Counted from the first letter of the stretch, positions 9,063 through 17,748 are shown. The stretch: DNA of 64,000 nt from Candidatus Avelusimicrobium luingense (GCA_900315845.1 OOHK01000001.1:62001-126000); one strand, 5' to 3'. Notes: generated from the sequence alone by a model not told the origin. Numbers and translations: made by a program.

Positions 9063-9750
9063 TCTTTCACCCACCGGGCTACTACTTATTGATAAACCCT
9101 GCGATTTTTCTTCGCACGATATTATTGCGATTTCCCGGCGCATATTAGGCACTAAAAAAATCGGACACAGCGGTACGCTTGACCCGATGGCTACCGGGCT
9201 ACTGATTTTACTGATTGGGCGGGAAGCCACCAAGCGGCAAGCGGAATTTTTGAAATTATCTAAAGTATATTCGGCCACACTTACGCTGGGGCAAGAAACG
9301 GACTCGTGGGATGCTTACGGCGAAATTACCGCCGAAAAAAACGTCCCCCCGCTCACACAAACAGACGTAGAAAAAGCCGCCCAAACTTTATCGGGCGATA
9401 TTGAGCAACCTATTCCGTTTTTCAGTGCCAAAAAAATCAACGGACAAAAGATGTATTCGCTGGCCCGCGCCGGAGAAAAAATGGAACGTAAATTTAACCG
9501 TGTCAATATAACGTGGACAAAAATTTGCTTAACATCCCCGAAAACGGTAGAATTTACCGTACATTGTTCATGCGGAACTTATGTGCGTGCTTTAGGATAT
9601 TTGCTCGCTCAAAAGTTAGATACCGTTGGACACTTAACCCAACTGCGCCGCTTACAAATCGGCCCCTACCATGTAGCCCAAGCATTTGACGGCGCGCAAC
9701 TAAAACAGACGCAAGCAGAAACACTTTATAAACGGATTATTTCCTTATGA
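9040..9750 (+). CDS. truB: tRNA pseudouridine-55 synthase TruB
   Basis: A 236-residue enzyme converting U55 of the tRNA T-loop to pseudouridine. The catalytic Asp is D48 in GHSGTLDPMATG; KVYSATLTLGQETDSWD and the CSCGTYVRALG motif III are also present. It lacks a C-terminal PUA domain, so it is at the short end for the family. ATG 9040 overlaps nrnA by 23 bases and has only a weak ribosome binding site, consistent with coupling. Its stop overlaps the ribF start (ATGA). Confidence 0.93.
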   Translation: MSLKTCTNLSPTGLLLIDKPCDFSSHDIIAISRRILGTKKIGHSGTLDPMATGLLILLIGREATKRQAEFLKLSKVYSATLTLGQETDSWDAYGEITAEKNVPPLTQTDVEKAAQTLSGDIEQPIPFFSAKKINGQKMYSLARAGEKMERKFNRVNITWTKICLTSPKTVEFTVHCSCGTYVRALGYLLAQKLDTVGHLTQLRRLQIGPYHVAQAFDGAQLKQTQAETLYKRIISL

Positions 9751-10643
9751 CGAAAAACTGTATTACTATCGGCACATTTGACGGCGTACATACGGGGCAT
9801 CGTTTCCTACTCAATCAATTGGAAATGCAAGCAGCCAAAGCACGCCTAAAACCGCTTGTGTTATATTTTCCGCTCCCCCCAAAAACATTACTGGGCACTA
9901 AACCGGAAATGACTGTACTTACACTTCCCGACGAAAAGAAACGGTATTTACGCGAGTTGGGAGTTTGCGCCAAAGCGTTAGATTTTACCACGTGTCGCAC
10001 CATGAGCGCAGAAAAATTTTTTAAGGATGTACTACTTAAACAATACAATATGGGCGGACTTTTAATCGGGGCAGATTTCGCCTTGGGGAAAAACCGTCAG
10101 GCCGGAGCCGATTGGCTCAAAGCCCAATGTGAAAAATTAAACCTGCCGTTTGAAATTGTGCGGTTTTATAAAACAGGGACACAAAAAATTTCGTCATCGC
10201 TTATTCGTAAGGTGCTTGCTACCGGCGATATTGAACAAGCCAATTTATTACTCGGTCGTCCATACGAAGTAACGGGGAAAGTAATTAAAGGCAAACAATT
10301 AGGCCGTACGCTCGGTTTTCCTACCGCTAATTTAGACACCGGTATTTATAAAATCTTACCGCTTGGCGTATTTGCCGTCAAAGTACGCGTGGGTAAAAAT
10401 TTGTACGACGGGTTCTGTAACATTGGTTTTCGCCCGACGGTTAACTCTATTGACGGGATTTTGCCGCTTGTAGAAGTAAATATTTTTGATTTTGATGCTA
10501 ATATTTACGGACGCAAAATTACGATTTGGTTTGCGGATAAACTGCGTGACGAGACAAAGTTCGGCACACTGCCCGCGTTAGTCGCCCAACTCAAACAAGA
10601 CCGTCGCGAAGCCAAAAAAATACTGAAGAAATTTAAGATTTAG
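9747..10643 (+). CDS. ribF: bifunctional riboflavin kinase / FMN adenylyltransferase
   Basis: A 298-residue enzyme making FMN and then FAD from riboflavin. The N-terminal adenylyltransferase domain shows TFDGVHTGHRFLL (8-20) and the ISSSLIRK nucleotide-binding motif. The C-terminal riboflavin kinase barrel begins at about residue 170 with GKVIKGKQLGRTLGFPTANL. It overlaps truB by four bases (ATGA). Last gene of the operon; I see no strong terminator in the 30 bases before the convergent gene at 10675. Confidence 0.94.
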   Translation: MTKNCITIGTFDGVHTGHRFLLNQLEMQAAKARLKPLVLYFPLPPKTLLGTKPEMTVLTLPDEKKRYLRELGVCAKALDFTTCRTMSAEKFFKDVLLKQYNMGGLLIGADFALGKNRQAGADWLKAQCEKLNLPFEIVRFYKTGTQKISSSLIRKVLATGDIEQANLLLGRPYEVTGKVIKGKQLGRTLGFPTANLDTGIYKILPLGVFAVKVRVGKNLYDGFCNIGFRPTVNSIDGILPLVEVNIFDFDANIYGRKITIWFADKLRDETKFGTLPALVAQLKQDRREAKKILKKFKI

Positions 10644-10674
10644 TTGATTCAAAAAAGCCCCGCCGTTTCAGTAT

Positions 10675-11676
10675 TTATTTTATATTCCAAAGCACTACTA
10701 ATACAATCAAGCCGAGCAGCACCAAAATACTTCCCACAATATAAGGGAACGGTGAATATATGCGAAAATTTTCTTCTTCTTGCGACGACTTCCCTTGCTG
10801 CATAGTATCCGTTGATAAAGACGGCGAAGAAGTTTGCAACAGGTTTTTCATATCCGGTCGCCGGATACCTATTTTACGTACCGCACCGATTGTCGGCTCG
10901 TGATATTTCCATACATTACTACACCACTCACGCGTTCCGTTTTCATAGGGAAAAGAAATCACTTCGGCATACACTTTATATATGCGGCCGTTGCGTGAGT
11001 TGGTATTTTCACGTGTTTTGAAAGAAATTACTTTACCTTCTACAAACGATGCCCGACGAAAAAACCGCCACGCATCTTGTAGCGCGAGAATTCCCAATAC
11101 CAGCCATCCCCATCCTATCAAATATAGAAAGCGAAGTCCCGGATTTTTCCATACCGGCGCGGGGAACAAACACGAAAAGAAATTATCCGGTATGCATCGT
11201 ATCAATATCCAACCGAGAACACCGCCCAGACTTATCATCAGTGGAATTGTTAGGAGTGATTTTTCGTTATAATAAACAAATCCTTCTAATACATTTTCCG
11301 GATTAAGCCGCACTTCCCGTAATTCCCCGATTTGCGGAATCGTTTTTTGCCATTTATGGTCTATAATTTCCGTATCGCCTTGCGCGGTATGTACGGTAAC
11401 GACGGCGGCATATTGCCGTTGGGCGGTATATCCTTCTTGTGGAGCGTTGGCCGGGGCTAAGCCGGTACGGAAAGAAGTTACTTTCCCCTGGGCGGCAATC
11501 CACGTTTTTTCCAGCCGTTTTGTTTTCTTCTCAGAGGAACACCACAAGGCAGTAATTAGCCCCATAACTCCGGCAATTCCTCCCGAAAAGACACCGCCCG
11601 TTGTCCCTAAATAATCAAATGTAAAACCGATCCCCCCCACTACACAGACCAAAATGACACAAGTTTTCACAGACAT
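10675..11676 (-). CDS. DUF3592-type membrane protein
   Basis: A 333-residue protein with two hydrophobic hairpins at the N-terminus (about 5-50), a soluble part rich in beta strands, two more membrane segments (about 145-200), a second copy of the soluble part (GKVISFKTRENTNSRNG... EWCSNVWKYHEPTIG) and a C-terminal membrane segment. The repeated module (VEGKV.SF...Y.A.V...G....W....P.IG....V...P) matches the DUF3592 pattern; function unknown. AAGGAG precedes the ATG. It follows the exported HAD gene by 24 bases and probably shares its mRNA. Confidence 0.6.
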   Translation of the reverse strand: MSVKTCVILVCVVGGIGFTFDYLGTTGGVFSGGIAGVMGLITALWCSSEKKTKRLEKTWIAAQGKVTSFRTGLAPANAPQEGYTAQRQYAAVVTVHTAQGDTEIIDHKWQKTIPQIGELREVRLNPENVLEGFVYYNEKSLLTIPLMISLGGVLGWILIRCIPDNFFSCLFPAPVWKNPGLRFLYLIGWGWLVLGILALQDAWRFFRRASFVEGKVISFKTRENTNSRNGRIYKVYAEVISFPYENGTREWCSNVWKYHEPTIGAVRKIGIRRPDMKNLLQTSSPSLSTDTMQQGKSSQEEENFRIYSPFPYIVGSILVLLGLIVLVVLWNIK

Positions 11677-11700
11677 GCCATATACTCCTTATTGAATAGG

Positions 11701-12657
11701 TTAATTTAATGATTCAAAAAAATAGTCTGCCGTACTTTTTACGCGATTCTCATAATCAGCCGGATGAAAAGGTTCATATACTCCCGCGGTCAAAAATCCG
11801 GCTCTTTTAGCCGTTTGGACAGCATATAAGGCATCTTCTACTACCAACGTACGTTTTTTAGATGTTCCTAATCGGTATAAGGCGGCTTCATAAATAATAG
11901 GCGAATGTTTCCCCTCTCCTACTTCATCACACGCAATAATAAAATCAATATATTGCATTAAATCCAGCCGTTCAAAAGCGGCTTGGGCTAAAGCGGCATC
12001 CGAAGCGGTGGCTACACATATTTTAATACCTTGCTCGTGCAATTTTTTGAGTATTTCAACGGCACCCGGTTTTGGTAAAATTTCTGTTAAGTATTGTTGC
12101 CGTACAACCGCAAGCGTATGTTCCAATAAATCCTCGGGACGATCCGGCAAATTCAACTGCGCTACAATGTAGCGCGCACCTTCTAACAGAGAAAGATGTT
12201 TAATGTGTTCCTCAACAGAAGCAGGCAATTCAATTCCACGCGTTTTTAGATAACGTGCTGCCGCATGATCCCACGCCGGTAAAGAATCTAATAAAGTACC
12301 GTCCATATCAAAAATAACCGCATCAATGCGGTTTTTATCAGGAAATTTCGTGCGGTCCACGCGATTCTTGGCCATAAAAATGGCTTTTTCTAAGGCAGGA
12401 TATACGTGTACTTTCGGCAAGGCGGGTGAAATCAATTTAGGTGGATGTTGTAATAAAATTTCTTCTGCCACTACCGGGTTTATGACCACATAGGGCGGAA
12501 CCGTGATTAAAAACCGTATTCCCAGCTGTGTTTCTTGTACGGTTTCTATTGCTTGTTGTGTTTGCCTGACAAAAGCAACCGGATTTTTATTTTGGGCAAA
12601 TACCTCAGAAAATCCAACGAGCCCTATTATCATTAAAAGACTTAATCGCTTAAACAT
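11701..12657 (-). CDS. HAD-superfamily phosphatase with signal peptide
   Basis: A 318-residue protein. Residues 1-21 are a signal peptide (ending VFAQ), about 22-105 are a linker region, and the HAD domain follows: motif I DAVIFDMDGTLLDS, cap domain, motif II CVATASD, the GKHSPIIYEAAL motif III region and motif IV VVEDA, i.e. the beta-phosphoglucomutase/phosphatase subfamily. Motif III reads GKHSP where GKPAPDIY is usual. Such enzymes are normally cytoplasmic; here the sequence predicts export. The substrate is unknown. It probably shares an operon with the DUF3592 gene. Confidence 0.72.
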   Translation of the reverse strand: MFKRLSLLMIIGLVGFSEVFAQNKNPVAFVRQTQQAIETVQETQLGIRFLITVPPYVVINPVVAEEILLQHPPKLISPALPKVHVYPALEKAIFMAKNRVDRTKFPDKNRIDAVIFDMDGTLLDSLPAWDHAAARYLKTRGIELPASVEEHIKHLSLLEGARYIVAQLNLPDRPEDLLEHTLAVVRQQYLTEILPKPGAVEILKKLHEQGIKICVATASDAALAQAAFERLDLMQYIDFIIACDEVGEGKHSPIIYEAALYRLGTSKKRTLVVEDALYAVQTAKRAGFLTAGVYEPFHPADYENRVKSTADYFFESLN

Positions 12658-12784
12658 ATATATATTTTACTTTTTTAATTGTCCGCTTGACGCAATATAT
12701 TTATCAATCGCTACCATATAATAAACAAGTCTTGATAACCTGTATACGGTGCGATTAATTTGCCAAAGGGACGCCATACCCAAA

Positions 12785-12845
12785 AGGCCTATCTGATTGC
12801 TAGGCCTAAAAATCGGTTGCAATACCGCTTAAAAAATCAAATAAT
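12785..12845 (+). promoter_or_regulatory. possible member of the protease-type promoter motif, upstream of the 264-residue exported protein
   Basis: An inverted repeat AGGCCTA - 9 bases - TAGGCCT (12785-12791 and 12801-12807) precedes AATAAT (12840-12845), 37 bases after the GGCC of the right arm. This is the spacing seen between the GGYC..GRCC element and the -10 box at the protease genes, but the second half-site is poor here. Confidence 0.4.
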
Positions 12846-12875
12846 GAAAGTAGAATATCTTTTTAAGGAGCCTTT

Positions 12876-13670
12876 ATGAACAAACGATTTGCTACCGTTT
12901 TTGCCATCACCGCCTTACTGCTACCCTACACTGTTCAAGCCAAACCGACGTGGGTTGTGGCACATACCCCAAAAGCAAGCGCTAACTTAAAAAAACAAAT
13001 CAAATGTACTACGGCCTTAACACAATGGGAACAATCTTTTGAAGATGTAAAAAGTGCGGCTAACAATGAACAAATGCGTATACTGACCAATGCCCTTCAG
13101 GAAGCCAAACGCCTTTGCCAACAAGATAAATGCGAGGAAGGCTTGGCGGTTTTAATTGCGGTAAAAGATGTCTTAAAAACCGTACAAATGCAATGGATAG
13201 ACAATCAATTAGAAGATTTAGACTTGTTATTTATGGGGCCTTCTACCGTAGAACAACGCGCCATGTTACGTAACAATATGCGCCTGATTCGCAATTATCA
13301 AAAGCAGGGTCAATTAGAAAAAGCCATTCAACTTGCCAAATCGTCCGAAGATGATTTTGATAATCCCCCCACGCTTACACCCAAACAATTACGACGGGCT
13401 CATTATGAAGACGCCATGGAACAGATGGATATATTTTATGAATTGGCCGAACCTGCCATAAAAGGAGACCCCCAAATGCGCCGACTTTTAGAAAAAGTAA
13501 ACACACGCGTCCAATATGAAATTTATAACGTATGGAAAGATACAACTTTAGATGATACCGCCCAACTACTGGCATATGAGAAAATTCTCAACCAAGCCGA
13601 AGCGGAATTAGAAAATCTGCTTACTAATAAAAAAGTAAAAACTTCGCCCAAAAAGAAATCAAACAAATAA
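12876..13670 (+). CDS. exported helical protein of unknown function
   Basis: A 264-residue protein. Residues 1-22 are a signal peptide (ending VQA-K). The mature part is almost all alpha-helical, with Glu/Gln/Lys-rich segments that could form coiled coils, Cys in IKCTTALT and LCQQDKCEEG, and a Lys-rich tail. No family recognised. AAGGAG lies 7 bases before the ATG. The upstream inverted repeat resembles the operator of the exported proteases, so co-regulation with them is possible. Terminator at 13676-13700. Confidence 0.65.
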   Translation: MNKRFATVFAITALLLPYTVQAKPTWVVAHTPKASANLKKQIKCTTALTQWEQSFEDVKSAANNEQMRILTNALQEAKRLCQQDKCEEGLAVLIAVKDVLKTVQMQWIDNQLEDLDLLFMGPSTVEQRAMLRNNMRLIRNYQKQGQLEKAIQLAKSSEDDFDNPPTLTPKQLRRAHYEDAMEQMDIFYELAEPAIKGDPQMRRLLEKVNTRVQYEIYNVWKDTTLDDTAQLLAYEKILNQAEAELENLLTNKKVKTSPKKKSNK

Positions 13671-13675
13671 TCTTT

Positions 13676-13700
13676 AACCCCGGATACCCTGTCCGGGGTT
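13676..13700 (+). terminator. terminator of the 264-residue exported protein gene
   Basis: Stem AACCCCGGA / TCCGGGGTT (13676-13684 with 13692-13700); the T tract after it is short. Confidence 0.6.
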
Positions 13701-13710
13701 TGTTATGCCC

Positions 13711-13737
13711 AAAAAAAGCCCGGGCTAAACCCGGGCT
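13711..13737 (-). terminator. terminator of the 89-residue membrane protein gene
   Basis: Stem AGCCCGGG / CCCGGGCT (13717-13724 with 13730-13737), followed on the minus strand by a run of seven T (complement of 13711-13717). Confidence 0.8.
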
Positions 13738-13756
13738 AATCTAAATTTTGCATTGA

Positions 13757-14026
13757 TTAAAAGTTATCGTTATAGTCGCGCACAAAAAATACGATATACG
13801 ATAACCACGTCATGCCGAAAAACATTAAAAAGCAATACGAAAACCACCACATTTTGTTAAGCGGGTTGTAATCACTTAGTAATGAACCGATAAATAATCG
13901 GGCTAATAATACGGTCAAATATACCCATACACACAAAACGATGGCTTTAAGAATCAAATCACACGTTCCCAAAACAACACCTTTTTGTTCATATGGTTTT
14001 TTAATAAAAGTTAAAATGCTCTGCAT
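13757..14026 (-). CDS. small two-helix membrane protein
   Basis: An 89-residue protein with two or three hydrophobic segments (about 22-45 and 58-82) and no recognised family. The N-terminus is basic (IKKPYEQK) and probably cytoplasmic. Support for its being a gene: it has a perfect -35, a near-perfect -10 and its own terminator. The ATG comes six bases after the -10 box, so the mRNA should be leaderless. Confidence 0.7.
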   Translation of the reverse strand: MQSILTFIKKPYEQKGVVLGTCDLILKAIVLCVWVYLTVLLARLFIGSLLSDYNPLNKMWWFSYCFLMFFGMTWLSYIVFFVRDYNDNF

Positions 14027-14032
14027 ATTCTT

Positions 14033-14061
14033 ATTTTAATCTCTCTATACCAACTTGTCAA
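14033..14061 (-). promoter_or_regulatory. promoter of the 89-residue membrane protein (leaderless)
   Basis: Read on the minus strand: TTGACA (14056-14061), 17 bases, TAAAAT (14033-14038), six bases, ATG. This is the clearest case in the window of a full sigma-70 promoter placing the transcription start on the start codon. Confidence 0.75.
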
Positions 14062-14074
14062 GCGCCGTCTTACT

Positions 14075-14728
14075 TTATTCTAAAGAAAAAGGATCCTCTG
14101 TATCAATCGGGGCGACAGGGGTGCTCTCTTGTACGAGCGTATTTGTTTCCGTTGTCACTACCGTTTCAGGAATATCTGTCGGGGCGGCGGGCTCTTGTGT
14201 AGTAGTCGTTTCCACTACCGTTTCTTGCACCGAAGTCATCGTACGGGCCGGTTTTTTTGCATTGGCGGTTACCGTAGTGGTTTGCGTTTTTGTTACTTGT
14301 GTTTGCGTTTTAGTCTTTTTAGTTTTCATTTTGCGCGTCGGTTTTTCGGCCGGTTTATCTTGCAAAGCCTCTTGCGCTTGCTTTTCTTGCAATTCGCGCT
14401 CACTAAGGATATCGTTTCTTAAGACCGGGAAACGGGACGTCCCCACATAGCCATGGGAAATTTCCACACTTTCTTCATCATAATATTTTTGTTTCAGCGG
14501 TGTATTTTTTTCCGCTCGAGTTTTCTCGGGAGTTTTATCCGTTATACCGGTATATATCACTTCCGGGCCGGCCGCTTTGGGCCCTTCTTTTTCCGGGGTT
14601 AAACAATAATCTACCCGTTCCAACGTTGTGGCTTTGGGGTGGCTATCCACACGCGTTTCACACGTAGATGCGGCTTGCAACGTTACAGCAGCGGCAAACA
14701 AACTAAATGTAATTCCTATTTTTTTCAT
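14075..14728 (-). CDS. exported low-complexity protein of unknown function
   Basis: A 217-residue protein. Residues 1-19 are a signal peptide (MKKIGITF..., LQA-A), chosen start ATG 14728 with GGAG 9 bases upstream. Two Cys sit early in the mature form (STCETR, DYCLTP). The middle has YYDEESVEISHGYVGTSRF, and the last 90 residues are Lys/Thr/Val/Pro-rich repeats (KTKKTKTQTQ...). No family recognised. TATGCT 20 bases upstream may be the -10 box. Confidence 0.6.
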   Translation of the reverse strand: MKKIGITFSLFAAAVTLQAASTCETRVDSHPKATTLERVDYCLTPEKEGPKAAGPEVIYTGITDKTPEKTRAEKNTPLKQKYYDEESVEISHGYVGTSRFPVLRNDILSERELQEKQAQEALQDKPAEKPTRKMKTKKTKTQTQVTKTQTTTVTANAKKPARTMTSVQETVVETTTTQEPAAPTDIPETVVTTETNTLVQESTPVAPIDTEDPFSLE

Positions 14729-14774
14729 AAATTCTCCGTATATTAAAAGCATAACACATTTTCACATCTTTTGC

Positions 14775-14805
14775 ACAAAAAACCCTCTTATTTCAAGAGG
14801 GTTTT
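14775..14805 (-). terminator. terminator downstream of tRNA(CAT)
   Basis: Stem AAAACCCTCTT / AAGAGGGTTTT (14779-14789 with 14795-14805) with T-run on the minus strand, 8 bases after the tRNA 3' end. Confidence 0.8.
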
Positions 14806-14812
14806 GAAAACA

Positions 14813-14886
14813 TGTCACCGGGTGGGATCGAACCACCGACCTAGCGCTTATGAAACGCTCGCTCTAACCAGCTGAGCTACGGTGAC
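14813..14886 (-). tRNA. tRNA with anticodon CAT (Met elongator or Ile2)
   Basis: A cloverleaf of 74 bases on the minus strand: acceptor GTCACCG / CGGTGAC, D arm GCTC...GAGC, anticodon stem AGCGT/GCGCT with loop TTCATAA, T arm GGTGG-TTCGATC-CCACC, discriminator A. CCA is not encoded. The initiator features (C1-A72 mismatch, GGG/CCC anticodon stem) are absent, so it is elongator Met, or Ile if C34 is made lysidine. Confidence 0.9.
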
Positions 14887-14903
14887 GTAAATTGGATATA
14901 TTT

Positions 14904-14933
14904 ATTATACCAAAACAACCCCGTCGGACGCAA
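14904..14933 (-). promoter_or_regulatory. promoter of tRNA(CAT)
   Basis: On the minus strand TTGCGT (14928-14933), 18 bases, TATAAT (14904-14909), 17 bases before the mature tRNA 5' end. Confidence 0.65.
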
Positions 14934-14956
14934 ATTCCTTTTTTCCTTCCGACGGG
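14920..14956 (-). terminator. hairpin ending the TPR lipoprotein gene
   Basis: Stem CCCGTCGGA / TCCGACGGG (14920-14928 with 14948-14956) with a 19-base loop, 6 bases after the stop codon. Weak T tract; it overlaps the -35 box of the tRNA promoter. Confidence 0.5.
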
Positions 14957-14962
14957 AAACTC

Positions 14963-15568
14963 CTATTTAATTTGTGAATACACACTAAGCGTATCCGGGA
15001 AATCGCCTTCTTTAGCCGCCTTAAAATCTTGCTCGGCTAATTCTTTATTTCCCATGCGCAAGTAAGTAGCCCCACGCGCATTGATTACATCGCGGGCCGG
15101 TGCCATTTGCAACACCGTATTATAATCGGCTATGGCTTTGGAATAATCTTGCAACATAAAATATACACCGGCGCGAGAAAAATAATTTTCCGGTTTTCTC
15201 GGATTTAAGTCAATAGCCATATTCAAAATAGTAAGTGCACTTTTATAATCTCCGCGAGCCGCTAACACACTACCATATGCCGTATATGTATCGGCGTGAT
15301 AGGGGTTGGCTTTTAAGGCACGTTCAAAATCTTGTTGTGCTAAATCAAAGTGTCCCATGAAATAATGAGCCGCCCCGCGCGAAGCATATACTTCTAAATT
15401 ATCCGGATTTATCGTCAAGGCTTTATTATAAGCGGTGATGGCTTTTTCTAATTTACCGTCTTTAACATATCCATCTGCGCGTGCAGCATATTCGGCGGAA
15501 GTTGGCAGCGTCATACACGCTCCCAAGCACATCAGCCCCGTTAAAATTGTTGCTATGTTTTTCATCAT
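14963..15568 (-). CDS. TPR-repeat lipoprotein
   Basis: A 201-residue protein with a lipoprotein signal: hydrophobic segment ending LGAC, so Cys18 should be lipidated. Residues about 26-195 are five tetratricopeptide repeats (e.g. AITAYNKALTINPDNLEVYASRG, split around Pro32-like turns), a scaffold for protein-protein contacts at the inner face of the outer membrane. The start may be either of two adjacent ATG codons (15568 or 15565); AAAGGAG fits both. It lies 39 bases downstream of lpxK on the same strand. No partner can be named. Confidence 0.8.
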   Translation of the reverse strand: MMKNIATILTGLMCLGACMTLPTSAEYAARADGYVKDGKLEKAITAYNKALTINPDNLEVYASRGAAHYFMGHFDLAQQDFERALKANPYHADTYTAYGSVLAARGDYKSALTILNMAIDLNPRKPENYFSRAGVYFMLQDYSKAIADYNTVLQMAPARDVINARGATYLRMGNKELAEQDFKAAKEGDFPDTLSVYSQIK

Positions 15569-15607
15569 TTTTCTCCTTTTAATTCTTTATTATTATGACA
15601 ACAAATA

Positions 15608-16705
15608 CTACTTGATTTTGGCAAAGTTCGGATAAAGCACATCCATAAATTTATCCATTTCACTTTCGCCGCCGCGAATTTGCAAATTAACCGATAACAC
15701 GTAAACATCTTTTTTCAAGATATCGCGCCAATTATCTGGGAATTTGACAAAATCTTTGAAAGTGGTAATGAGCGGCAATTCGCCACGCATATCTTCAAAC
15801 GACTGCAAATGTTCCCGTGTATAATACTGATGATCGGGAAAACGCCATTTTTGGCGTAATTCTAAACCAAGCCCGGCGAGTGTATTTTCAAATGTTTCGG
15901 GATTGCCCAGCGCACAGAAACAGGCCACTGGTCCTGTCACACCGTCAAGCGGAACTTGTGTAGCCGTACACAAATTCACATAATATTCCGGCGCGTGGAT
16001 ACTTTCCAGAATAGGCACCTCATCGTTATATTCGCGAATTTGATCTTTGATATTTTCTAAATCTCGTTCGGTGGCTTGATCACAATGGGTTAACACTATC
16101 AAATTCGCCCGGGAAAGCGCCGTAAGCGGTTCACGCAGAATGCCGTAAGGGAGTAATTGTTTATTGCCAAACGGATTTTGGGCATCCACCAATACGATAT
16201 TAGCATCGCGGTTTAACCGATGATGTTGGAAACCGTCATCTAACAAAATGATTTGACTTTTGAAACGGCGTAACGCTTCGGTAGCGGCTTCGGCGCGGTT
16301 AGGCGAAATAACAATGGGCACCTTATATTTACTGAGCACGCGGCTCATCATAAAAGGTTCATCTCCTGCGGCCCGCCAATCTGTATCGGGGTTATCAAAC
16401 AAAATGACCGGTTCATTCGTTTTTTGCCGGCGCTTATATCCGCGCGATACAATCGCTACGCGCACCCCGGCTTTAGCCAGGGTAGTAGCCGCCAATAAAA
16501 CCGCTGTTGTTTTACCGGTGCCGCCGGCTGTAATATTACCGATGCACACCACCCGCGAGTTCACGCTTTTTACAGGTTTCCAGCCGTTTTTGTAACAACT
16601 GTGATTAAATTTTACACCCGCTTCATATAATTTAGATGCCGTCCACAATGCTCCGCGTCCGACGACATTTTTGGCTAATGTATCTTTGATTTTTACTAAA
16701 TCCAT
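15608..16705 (-). CDS. lpxK: tetraacyldisaccharide 4'-kinase LpxK
   Basis: A 365-residue inner-membrane-associated kinase that phosphorylates the 4' position of lipid A disaccharide. Walker A is GNITAGGTGKTT (56-67), followed by the typical SRGYKR and DEPFMMSR blocks and the LLDDGFQHHRLNRDANIV motif with the catalytic DDGFQH. ATG 16705 has AAGGA 7 bases upstream. It stands divergent to an LpxL-like acyltransferase gene, which fits a lipid A function. Confidence 0.94.
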   Translation of the reverse strand: MDLVKIKDTLAKNVVGRGALWTASKLYEAGVKFNHSCYKNGWKPVKSVNSRVVCIGNITAGGTGKTTAVLLAATTLAKAGVRVAIVSRGYKRRQKTNEPVILFDNPDTDWRAAGDEPFMMSRVLSKYKVPIVISPNRAEAATEALRRFKSQIILLDDGFQHHRLNRDANIVLVDAQNPFGNKQLLPYGILREPLTALSRANLIVLTHCDQATERDLENIKDQIREYNDEVPILESIHAPEYYVNLCTATQVPLDGVTGPVACFCALGNPETFENTLAGLGLELRQKWRFPDHQYYTREHLQSFEDMRGELPLITTFKDFVKFPDNWRDILKKDVYVLSVNLQIRGGESEMDKFMDVLYPNFAKIK

Positions 16706-16787
16706 AGTCAATTCCTTAATTAAAAATGCTTTTATATTTTACCATTTCCCGGCCTTAAACAAAACAGACGGTTGAGCCGCCGAAAAT

Positions 16788-16796
16788 TGCTATAAT
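16788..16796 (+). promoter_or_regulatory. extended -10 promoter of the lipopolysaccharide operon (leaderless)
   Basis: TGC-TATAAT (TATAAT 16791-16796), seven bases, then ATG 16804. This excludes the in-frame ATG at 16795, which lies inside the -10 box. Confidence 0.65.
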
Positions 16797-16803
16797 GAAA
16801 AAT

Positions 16804-17748
16804 ATGGCCAATGACCGTTTTGAAAAAAATCTGCCGCACTATTTACAATATGTGGGACTCAAAATCGTATGTTTCCCGGTGCGTCTGTTGCCCTATCAAA
16901 CGGCCGTTTGGTTAGGCAAACATTTGGTGGGAGCCACTCGTTTTGTAATGGGCAAACGCTTTGCCCGGGTTAAACACGATATCGCCCGCGCCTTCCCCGA
17001 CAAAACACCCGCCCAAGTGCACCAAATTGCCGTAGAATCATGGCGAAATATGGGTGTCATCTTTGCCGAATTTATCCAATTATCTTCGTTAAGTATCTCC
17101 GAATTTAAAAAGCATTGTTGTATTGAAGGCGAAGAAAAATTACGCCAAGCCGAAGGCACTACCGGCGGAATTATTCACATCGGGCACTTTACCAACTGGG
17201 AAGCATTTGGATTAGCCGCCTCGGCTTATGGGTTTGACAAAGCCGTTTTGGCCCAACGCGTAGATAACCCATACGTTGATAAAGAAATCAACCGCTTGCG
17301 TAATGTATTTTCCGGTCGCACCTTATATAGCAACCACGAGGATAAGCCTTTTTTTGCGTGTATGCGGTGGTTAAAAAAGAAAAAAATGCTCGGTATTTTA
17401 TTTGACCAAAATACAGTTTCGGGCGAAATGTGGTTTTCATTTTTAGGACGTACCGCCGCCTTTGCACCGATTACAGCACTACTGGCTATCAAAATGCAAA
17501 TTCCCGTTTTTCCCGTCAATGTAACACGTGAAAAAAATGGATTTTTGCGTTGCCGTGTATATGACCCGGTTACTCCCCCCACCGACTATTCATTAGAGAA
17601 TGTCCGTAAATTTACTAAACAACTTATCGGTTATTACGAAATGTGGATGCGGGAAAATCCGTCGTCGTGGTTGTGGGCACATAACCGTTGGAAACGCGAA
17701 GAAGAAGGCAACCGTTATTTAGCCGCTCACCCGGAGGAACGACTATGA
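16804..17748 (+). CDS. lipid A acyltransferase, LpxL/HtrB family
   Basis: A 314-residue member of the lysophospholipid acyltransferase superfamily. The catalytic HX4E is HFTNWE (H128, E133); GILFDQN and the C-terminal MWMRENPSSWLWAHNRWKR stretch (shown in part) are typical of LpxL/LpxM, which add secondary acyl chains to Kdo-lipid A. One N-terminal membrane segment is likely. The start is set by the promoter at 16791-16796. First gene of the operon; the stop overlaps gmhB (ATGA). The acyl chain and position cannot be told. Confidence 0.88.
   Translation: MANDRFEKNLPHYLQYVGLKIVCFPVRLLPYQTAVWLGKHLVGATRFVMGKRFARVKHDIARAFPDKTPAQVHQIAVESWRNMGVIFAEFIQLSSLSISEFKKHCCIEGEEKLRQAEGTTGGIIHIGHFTNWEAFGLAASAYGFDKAVLAQRVDNPYVDKEINRLRNVFSGRTLYSNHEDKPFFACMRWLKKKKMLGILFDQNTVSGEMWFSFLGRTAAFAPITALLAIKMQIPVFPVNVTREKNGFLRCRVYDPVTPPTDYSLENVRKFTKQLIGYYEMWMRENPSSWLWAHNRWKREEEGNRYLAAHPEERL

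Noticed and set aside
12721-12784. Protease-type element for the exported HAD gene (minus strand)
   Set aside because: No GGYC..GRCC match at the proper distance from its ATG; the nearby repeat faces the 264-residue gene.
14813-14886. tRNA(CAT) as initiator tRNA
   Set aside because: It lacks the C1-A72 mismatch and the three G-C pairs of the initiator anticodon stem.
16795-16803. Upstream ATG for the LpxL-like gene
   Set aside because: It lies within the TATAAT box and so would not be transcribed; ATG 16804 is the better start.
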